Positions 56,004 to 64,000 of a DNA stretch of 64,000 nt are shown here, piece by piece. The stretch covers positions 17,739,214 to 17,803,213 of the forward strand of contig CM037778.1 in the NCBI GenBank assembly GCA_021229015.1. Direction: 5' to 3'. The notes under the pieces are model-generated. The model did no database searches. It saw nothing but the letters and a program-made list of their open reading frames with translations, and had not been told where the DNA came from. Made by a program: the position numbers and the translations under genes. Positions within the stretch are counted from its first letter, which is position 1. The number at the start of each line of letters is the position of its first letter. The stretch is from Solen grandis. Its lineage: Eukaryota; Mollusca; Bivalvia; Adapedonta; Solenidae.

Positions 56004-57079
56004 CCCAAAATTTGATTTGTCTACCCTAATTGTTCTAATTTTAAGTATTTTTATGTTGAATTGATTTATTTAGTGAAAGAATATTGTGTAGCTTATGATT
56101 ACAGGCCAATTTATAGGAAATTATCTAATTTAACATTGTTTTTTTTTCATATAGTGTAGAAATATGTGTAATTTTATATTCTTATTATCAAAGTCAGTCA
56201 TCATATGATATTTCAATGTATGTTTCAATGTTCAATGGAAGTTTAATTTAAGGATGTTAAAAAATCTTTGCATAGATTAGCATCATTCATGTTTGTAAAT
56301 TCAGAGCTTTGACTATAGCCTCTTAAAGATCAAATTCAAGGTCATTTCACTGTTGAAATACATAGTTTAAATACCCCGAAAAAGAAAAAGATATCCCACC
56401 ACTATATATTCTCTTCATTCATGCTTTTTATATAGAGATATGTTTCTTTATAAAATTGAATATGGCTAAATGTATACATTACACTTTCATTCTAAAATGT
56501 TTTGTTTGATAATATTATTTAGATAATGCATTATAGAAATGGTTTACACAAAAGCATACTGTTAATGATGGCCGCCATATATTTAATGAATGTTTCAATT
56601 GTTTATAATTGACAAAAAATTGAATTGTAAATGTTTCATTTAAATTTTTAAATAAAATTTATTATTTACTATAAACACTTAAAATTACACAGTTAGGCAG
56701 CTAAGAAATAGAAACATTGCCATGTGTATATTTCTCTGTTTCACATAAAATGTATTTAGATTGTTTGAATACAGGCATTTTTCATTTTTATATTATAAGT
56801 TTCTACAATTATAATCAAGAGATAAATGTATAACCAACAAAAAGGAAACTTTTTGGGAAAGGATATTTGTACTAAATAGGACAGTTGTATTATGTCAAGG
56901 TAATAAATCAATAAAACATTTTTATTCCAAGTTAAAATTAGGTTTGAGATAATTAGGGCACTAATATTTGAACTGTTGATTCAGTTCATAAGACCATTAG
57001 GTGGCCCAGGTCAGAATTCACATTAAGGTCTAGTCATAATTTCAAACTTAAACTTAACTCTATTCTCCGGACGAACTAA
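56004..57079. other. Interior of the inverted repeat, left side; no gene
   Basis: AT-rich, with AAGGTCATTTCA and GATGGCCGCCATAT words as in the arms. No coding segment. Confidence 0.5.
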
Positions 57080-58150
57080 TCCATGATGCAGGGATTGTAA
57101 CCTGTACTACCAGGAAATGGTCAGCAACAGAGACGGTGAACCAGGCAGAGAGCTCACTCAAGCATAAAGACATTGTTGGAATAACTGCAGTCGGATGTCA
57201 AGGTATCGGCACTACCAAGACATTACTGTGGAGGAGGTCAAACCAGAAAGAGAGGTTAGGCATGATCCAGTCAGAGGTCAGGAAAGTAGAAGAACATACA
57301 GACAGGCAAGAGTGGTGGAGATGGGATCACAGGAAGCATGGACTACGTGAAACACCACAGACAGGAAGTTAACTTGGGAAGAAATCTGGAAGTATAAACC
57401 ACTAAGTCTGTCATTAATCATCAAGTCTGTCAATGATCTCCTACCATCACCAGCGAATCTCTGTCGATTGAGACTTAAGCCGACCCTAAATGCAGCCTTT
57501 GATAGACCAGGCACACTTGAGCATGTTCTTTCATCCTGTTCTTCATCACTGACACAGGCGAAATAGAGATGGAGACATGACTGAGTCCTCAGATAGTTGG
57601 CTGATTGGCTGGACAGTGAGAGAGAGAAAGAAAGAAAGAAAGAAAGAAAGATGGAACATGGAAGAAGTAACCCCCAAATTGCCCTTGTCAAGCCAGGTGA
57701 ACCAACGAAGAGAGCAAACCCACAGCAAGCATTGATCCTGGATGGCACCACCAGATGGAACATGGAAGTTGACCTCGGGAAGAGGCTTGTTTTCCCAGGC
57801 ATAGTCTAGACCACCTTTAGACAAGATATTGTCCTTTGGTCCAAGATGGGAAAGAAGCTCATCGTCATTGAGCTTACAGTACCGTGGGAGACAAGATATG
57901 AGGAGGCCTATGAGAGGAAGAAGGCAATTTAAGTACACTGAGCTTCTAGACCTTTGCAGGCAATGAGGTTGGCGTACTTGGCTGTTTCTGTTGAAGTAGG
58001 AGTTAGAGGGTTCTGTTCACAGTCCATCTGCTGACTGATGACAGTTGTTGGAACTATTGGCGGAGAAAAAAGGATGGCTATCCAGAGACTGAGCCAAGCG
58101 ACTGAACGTGTGTCTAGCTGGTTGTGGCTTAGACGTGAGGAGAAGAGCTA
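57080..58150 (+). pseudogene. Decayed LINE-type retroelement ORF, C-terminal part
   Basis: Coding similarity jumps between frames and stops. Order: QAESSLKHKDIVGITAV (57139 on); QSEVRKVEEH; LTWEEIWKYKPLSLSLIIKS then LLPSPANL and GTLEHVLSSC (57369-57535); RWRHD; LADWLDSER; ILDGTTRWNMEVDLGKRLVF; DIVLWSKMGKKLIVIELTVP; EEAYERKKA; AIQRLSQATERVSSWLWLRR (to ~58145). This matches the terminal region I know from invertebrate retroelement proteins, where a zinc-knuckle precedes the VELTVPWE segment; here the first cysteine pair looks lost. A (GAAA)n expansion at 57624-57650 lies within it. No reverse transcriptase core is visible upstream. Confidence 0.78.
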
Positions 58151-60445
58151 GATGTAATCAACCAACACACAGTGATTTTCAATGTGGGCCCACCCGTCAC
58201 GAGAGTGTTCATGGATTAAAGGGACAACACTCAATGTCGGCGGACTCCATGCTGATGATGTTGGTTGAGGAGCAGTTTACACTGTATATCTACACATATA
58301 GTATTTTACTAGATAATATTGAAATTTAGGTTAGTGAATGTTTATTGCTTTGAAAAAAAAGTTATTTTCTGGGAAAAATAGTTTTAGTTTCTTGAAACCT
58401 CAAAATTGAGATTTTTGCATTAAATCAAAAGGTTTGGGTATCATATAAAAATATGTTGTGAAATATCAAGCTGTATCAAAGAGTATTACAAAAGTTATCA
58501 TATGACTTTTTCAATTTCTGGACACATACTGATACATGTAACACATTGAAAGGGAAAGTTTCTTTAATTTTTAATCTTTTAATCAGCTATGTGAAATTGA
58601 AGAAAAAGACTGAATTCTGATTTTGCAATATCAAATATCATTGTTTAAGATAGTCGTTTTGGTATATAATAAACAACTCTAGCTTTGTATTGGTAAAAGC
58701 TACTCAGGATACTTTAACTCAACAAAACATGTTATGATTGTTACCGTTATCAACTGCTGTATGGCTTTGTATCATTTTGGACATCTATTTAGATTGCATC
58801 TTGCATATATATATATGTATTATTTGTCAACAGGTGATAAGAGGTAAGGGCTTTCCTTCATGAGAGGTTACTATGAATTAAGAACTAGAACTTCCAGTAT
58901 CTGATATCATATCACCATTCTTTCCCTTTAGTTCTGATGAAATAATATCCTTGTGTGAAGAAAGATAAACATTTTAAACATTTACCGATGATGACAGAAA
59001 ATGAATTTCCCTATCTATTATAATCTTCATTAGATACTTCAAATCATCTGAGGTCCACTCTCCTATATTTGTGCTGAGATGGATTCAGTGAAATATAATA
59101 TTGTCTGAGCAAACAGAGTGGACCCTGATCAAACAGCTCCTACCAGGAACTGTCTTATCTGGGTCTCCTTATGAGCCAATGGGTCAAAATGAGTTGATAT
59201 GAGATAAAAGGGTTAAAAAATCACAAAAAGATTTAGAATTACCCAGTCAGGCCAATCTTTTCAAAGAATGCTTTGATTTAACTTGAACATTAAAATGGTC
59301 TACAGAGGAGTTATTATAATATCCCAGAAAATATATACATGTACTTATATTGTCCTACAATTATTCACAAGAAATCATTGTTTCATTTACATATTTTGAA
59401 AATGAAAATGTCTGTAAAGTTAACAACTGGTACTGATAAATAGAACTAGGTAATAAAATGGTGGAAGTGATTTTCAGAAAATGGCACCTTTGACCTAAAG
59501 CTGGTAAGCAAGGTAAATTTGAATTGTTCTACAGTTTTGTATCCTATACCACACAGCTTTACAAATGTATACAATCGGGTAAAGTTCGGGTTCATTTCTG
59601 TGATAAAGTTTGCATTATCATCTTCTAATTTCAGCTTCTATTTAAACTTTTAAGTCTTTTTGGACTGAATAAAAAAGAATAGGTATCTCAAGGCAAAGTT
59701 TAGTTACTTTAATAGATAATGAAATTGGTTGAAATTCTCAATTTGCTTCATTGTCATAAAACACAACAATTTCATCCCCTCCACCCACCCCCACTCCTCT
59801 GAAAAAAAATAACTCAAGCAAATATCATATTGAATAATAATGAATGTCCAATGACCATTGAAACAGCCAGTGAATGGTGACGATTCTGGACAACAGCTGA
59901 ATGTATAAAATAGGCTGTGTTCAAGCAATGTAAAAATAAGACAATAACAATAACTAAAAATAAAATGATATATATTTAGCTATTTTTCTATTCTTTCAGA
60001 TAATTATACTCGGATTATGAACTAATTGTATAAAGTAAAAGAGTTAATAACAGAAGTATCAGATTTTGGGGTATTTATGTATTTTGACCATGCATGAGAT
60101 GACCTTGAACATGACTGTTTATTGGCCATTGAAATCTGTAATTACACATACAGGCTAAAATCATTAAATTCCATTTTATTATTTAGCATTTAAGCCTTAC
60201 CTGTAACATTTATGAACAAAAATTTCAGTGATCAATTGAAACATATATTGAAATATTGCCGCCATCATGGACAGAATCTATTTATGAAACCATACATATA
60301 GATGCATAATCTTAATAACATTGTATAAAAAAACTTTTTCAGTTGAAAAGGTATGCATAAAGCAATATTTCTGTGACAAATGTGATCAATTTCAGCATAT
60401 AAATGCATAAAAAGAGATATTAGAGAGAAAATAACAAATATTTGG
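58151..60445. other. Interior of the inverted repeat, right side; no gene
   Basis: AT-rich with one GAGCAAACA-type MITE at 59100-59214 and arm-like GACCTTGAAC words near 60100. No exon seen. Confidence 0.5.
59100..59214. mobile_element. GAGCAAACA-type palindromic MITE with TTAA right flank
   Basis: TGAGCAAACAGAGTGGACCC, CAGCTCCTACCAGGAACTG, then GGGTCAAAATGAGTTGATAT GAGATAAAAGGGTTAA. The last ~35 bp resemble the terminus of the larger TTAA MITEs. Confidence 0.7.
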
Positions 60446-61110
60446 GTATTTCATGTGTTTTGACCTTGGAATGACCTTGAACTTGACTTTGAAAGGTCAA
60501 TCAAATTTGTAAGTTTTGCATACATGCTAAAATAAAGTAATTTCTTTCAAACACTTAAGATTGACCTTTATATATGGTATTTATCAATGAAACATCCAAT
60601 GATCATTGATACAGCAATTGAATGGCGGCCATCTTGGATAATGTGTATGTGTAAAAACTACCAAAGTTTATACATAATCTAAACACAGATATCATACAGA
60701 ACAGTTTTAAATGAAAGAATACACACATAACAATATTTCTATCACTAAAAGTAATCCATTTGAGTATAAAAAATGCATAAAATGAGAAAAAGTAGGAAGG
60801 AGATATCAAATTTTGGAGTATTTTTTGTACTTTGACCCTGAAATGACTTTGACCTTGACCTTGAATTTGCTATTGTTGTATATGAATTTGATGTACATTA
60901 TGGAAGGAGTAATAATCATGCAAATATTTTGAACTACCTCTGTAAATAAATCTGTAACAATCAGATAAAATATTTTCACTGAACTTGCGATTTATGGCGG
61001 CCATCTTGGACGCCATCTTGGATTTCCGAGTCCGCACCAGGCGTTGGCAATTTATGCCGGCAGTTTCATATAGTACAGACATTGGCGAACATTTTGGTAT
61101 ATAACATTGC
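60446..61110. repeat. Right arm of the large inverted repeat
   Basis: Reverse complement of 55338-56003 with scattered substitutions, ending CATTGC at 61110. Weaker similarity appears to continue inward (GCCGCCAT words at 60260 and 56575), suggesting longer, decayed arms. Confidence 0.92.
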
Positions 61111-62146
61111 TTGTTCTACTTTTATGGCCACCCCAACCCCCAAAAGTCACTGATTGTCACCCCACTAAAGACTCTGTATGTGTGTATGTGTGTTTAAAGA
61201 ATGAAAAATATACATAAATCTACTTGAAAATGATATCCTACAGTTTATGACACATTTACGCAGACGGTTTAACAGACTTTAATGTACTTTCCGATAATGC
61301 AGATATTTAAAACATTCAGCCTAAAACAGGCCTCATTGTGCCTCAAACTTGTAAATATTCAGAAATAGAATTTCTTATTCTAAAAAATTTGTTGGTATAG
61401 AGATTTTATTTTGCTCTCCTAACCCTTATTTTTTACACAGATTGGTTTTTGCATATTGGCAAGCAGAGCTGACCCAGATCATGCAAACAGCTCCTGCAAG
61501 GAGCTGTCTGATCAAGGTCTCCTCTGTTTGCTTAAATAAAATTGTAGTTCAGATTCTACACAGTCAGCACAGCAAAGAAAAATCAATAGTAAATTGTAAA
61601 TGAATATTCATCAAGTCATAAATTAGTACATGAATATCCATGAAGTATAGGGCTAAATATAGACTGCAACATTCAGGAATAAGTTGGTCATATAATGGTT
61701 TACATAATTTTGTAGACACATAGTGAAGTAAATGAAATAATTCCATTTAAACATTGCTAAAGTTTTGGTGGGTAGAAATTGTAAATTATTAGGACATATT
61801 TTAATTTATATAGCGTTTAAAATATACCTGCAAGCTGCCAAATGTACAGTCTTTTTAACTGTACCAATACATGGTGTAGATGTTAAAAATAACAAAGCAT
61901 ATGTATACATATTTAGATCTTCATGTACATTGTTTAAATATTGACAGCCCTAGTCAGGAAGGCAACCATATTGTAGAGTTAATAATTTCATAATGGGGAA
62001 ATTAAAGGGGAAAATCCTTTTTCACATTCCAGTCTTGGCTCATATCTTGTAGTCTGGTCACAAACCATATAAGATCAGGTAAAGGAAGTCTTCCAGCTGG
62101 CTTGCATAGATCAGTGGTCATGTGTATCTGGTATCTTCCTCCATCT
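61111..62146. other. No gene identified; one GAGCAAACA-type MITE at ~61450-61545
   Basis: The MITE has GCAAGCAGAGCTGACCCAGA, CAGCTCCTGCAAGGAGCTG and GGTCTCCTCTGTTTGC. The rest is AT-rich. Confidence 0.5.
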
Positions 62147-62694
62147 ATTTATTTATTGGGTTTAACATCCAACCAACAGTATTTTGATCATTTTGGAGAC
62201 AATGTCTACTTGAAACAGATATATTGCTGCCATACTATAGTATTACCCTGGAGACATGTGGCATGATACCACACTCAGTCACAATATCTCAGCACTGGGC
62301 CACTACCCTTATCCCTTTCCCTCATATATACCCATATTGACGCCCTCAATAGTTATCACATAAAGCCTGATCTGCAGAAAACCACAGTTAAACCTTACCA
62401 AATTTAATACAAAATCCTCATTTCCAGATCACTGAGGAGCAGCGAACAGCATAAAACCAGATCAGCCTGCGAGTAACCAGATCAGCCTTCGAGTAATTCG
62501 CAGGCTGATCAGGTTTTATGCTGTTCGCATAGGTCTTTTCATGGTGTCCTCTATGAGGGAAAGGGTTATATCCTGAGAACCAAACAAGGGAGTTGTACAT
62601 GTACCTGATCCATTTTTTATGACATTGGTATGTTGCAGTCATTGATCAAACTCACATTCTCCCAATTCTAGGACAGGAACTCTGACCACTTGAC
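62147..62694 (-). mobile_element. SINE interrupted by a TTAA-type MITE
   Basis: GGGTTTAACATCCAACCAAC end at the left, head words CTCTGACCACTTGACA at the right. Joining across 62309-62569 restores the family's ACCCTTAT-AT.CTGAG sequence. Confidence 0.8.
62309..62569 (-). mobile_element. MITE copy flanked by TTAT, nested in the SINE
   Basis: TTAT at 62309-62312 and 62566-62569 instead of TTAA. The centre is expanded: GCGAGTAA, then CCAGATCAGCCTTCGAGTAA, duplicates part of the palindrome. Confidence 0.9.
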
Positions 62695-63009
62695 AAATCT
62701 CCTCCTCCTGTAATAAGCTGGAAGTTACAATATGTATATGACTGAAATACTGTCATGGCAACAGTAAATTAAAAATAGCAGCAAAACATCTAGAATAATC
62801 AGCTAAAAACTTAACTTCATGTAGCATGACCATGTCCTATGTGTATCAGCCAATGAGTAATTATCAGTGTGGTCAGGTTTTGATCACTTTTTGCTTGCAT
62901 GAAGATAAATTTGAGGGGAGAAGGAAGCAGTAAATATGCTGAGGCTGAGAAAAATTTGTTTGAAGTGCTATTTTGATGGTCTTACATGGTGTATGTCACC
63001 TCTAGTGGT

Positions 63010-63170
63010 CTTATCCTAGGTTTATCCAACATTATATGTGAAGGGGTACTCATATTTGGCCATGCCAGGTTTATTCAACATTATATGTGTAGGGGTACCA
63101 GTATTTGGCTATGCCAATTCGATTCAACATTATTGTGAATGGGTACCAGTATTTGGTCATGCCAAGTTTT
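63010..63170. repeat. ~57-bp tandem repeat, three diverged units
   Basis: Units carry TTCAACATTATATGTG, GGGGTACCAGTATTTGGC and ATGCCA words at about 57-bp spacing. Confidence 0.85.
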
Positions 63171-64000
63171 CTCTTGACCACATGAATTCCAACATCAATG
63201 GTAAGTAACATTCTGGGACTTTAAAAGACGGACAGACAGACCAGCAGAAGAGGATATCTCTTGCCAGAGGTAATATATATAGGATCTCACATGAGTTGTC
63301 ATGTAATAAAGAATTTATCAAACAAGTTCAAGAAAATGGTAAAAAGCGAGCTTCTGACTCATGTGAAATCCTATATGTGAGATTCTTTTTATCACACAAC
63401 TTAAAATGCTGAGATTTTACAGATAAATATTTGACATTTCACGCGCGCTTTTGCATGTTGTTTTTATCCTATGAATTGTATAGGGTAAAATGACGTTATG
63501 ACGTTGTTATATTACACATGTTAAATATAAGAAAATATGTAATGGTTATATTACATGAAAAACAAGGAACGTCCTGTGATACAATGGTATATCAAAAAAA
63601 GAGACAAACTCATCTGGAGAGGAATGAGTGTTTTATTTAATTAGTGAAATGTACATTGTCATCCAAAGTTGTACGGCAACTTGCATACAATAACTTGTAG
63701 TTGGATATTAGGATAAAGGGGGACAACTACAGCAGCTAAATCTTTGGAAGGGGAGACTACCTACACATACATAATAGGTCACTGCAAAGTCTACTCGATG
63801 AACGCATGTTGAGAGTGCACCAGATCCCTTAGCGTCAACATCGAAACAAGCATTCAATTGTTCTATCTGTTACACTATATCTTAATTCATTCCTATATAT
63901 ATTAATTCCTCTAGTTATACACTGAAGTTTTTAAAATACTTTTTTTTTCCTATGATATAGATTAACTATAAACAATTAATGGAAGCCACAATATGTTTCT
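63171..64000. other. No gene identified
   Basis: A minus-strand AATAAA at ~63634-63639 could end a gene lying beyond the right edge, but no coding sequence is visible here. Confidence 0.35.

Noticed and set aside
57278..57938. 174- and 130-codon frames on the minus strand
   Set aside because: They are antisense to the decayed retroelement ORF and contain Phe/Leu/Ser runs made by the (GAAA)n microsatellite.
63634..64000. 3' end of another minus-strand gene
   Set aside because: Only an AATAAA supports it; no coding sequence or splice sites are in the window.

Overview
The window looks like nuclear DNA of a bivalve mollusc. It is AT-rich and intron-rich, and it is crowded with repeat types familiar from marine clams: tRNA-derived SINEs, TTAA-flanked palindromic MITEs, elements opening AACAAGAGGGCC, and TGTCTCCCCC-type elements with tandem cores. 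The species cannot be fixed from the sequence alone. A run of 100 N at 47355-47454 marks an assembly gap.

Two protein-coding genes can be built exon by exon. (1) A complete kinesin-8 (KIF18A/KIF18B-like) gene lies on the minus strand, with 19 coding exons between 51849 (ATG) and 22511 (stop). Every splice junction agrees in phase, and the coding exons sum to 3639 nt, i.e. 1212 residues plus stop. The motor domain is intact (P-loop GATGAGKT, switch I SSRSHA, switch II DLAGSE). It is followed by a neck/coiled-coil region and a long Ser-rich tail. (2) A small three-exon gene on the plus strand (5850-5931, 8171-8243, 9502-9565) appears to encode a 72-residue secreted neuropeptide precursor: signal peptide, spacer, Lys-Arg cleavage site, a peptide with a two-cysteine loop (CSNFFKWRC), and a Gly-Lys amidation signal. 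I do not recognise it as a named family. It has a loose somatostatin/allatostatin-C/urotensin-like look and is the most interesting item here.

Layout: 1-5.8 kb is gene-poor with microsatellites and MITEs; 5.85-9.57 kb is the peptide gene; 9.6-22.0 kb is a repeat field (several TIR elements, two TTAA MITEs, tandem-core elements); 22.1-51.9 kb is the kinesin gene, whose introns hold nested transposons; about 54.26-54.30 kb is a possible minus-strand promoter; 55.3-61.1 kb is a large inverted-repeat structure with ~665-bp arms, enclosing a decayed LINE-type ORF at 57.08-58.15 kb; 61.1-64 kb holds a SINE with a MITE nested in it and no visible gene.

The two genes are unrelated in function: one acts in the mitotic spindle, the other would be secreted. 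The mobile DNA is informative because several insertions are dated relative to each other by nesting and have clear target-site duplications.
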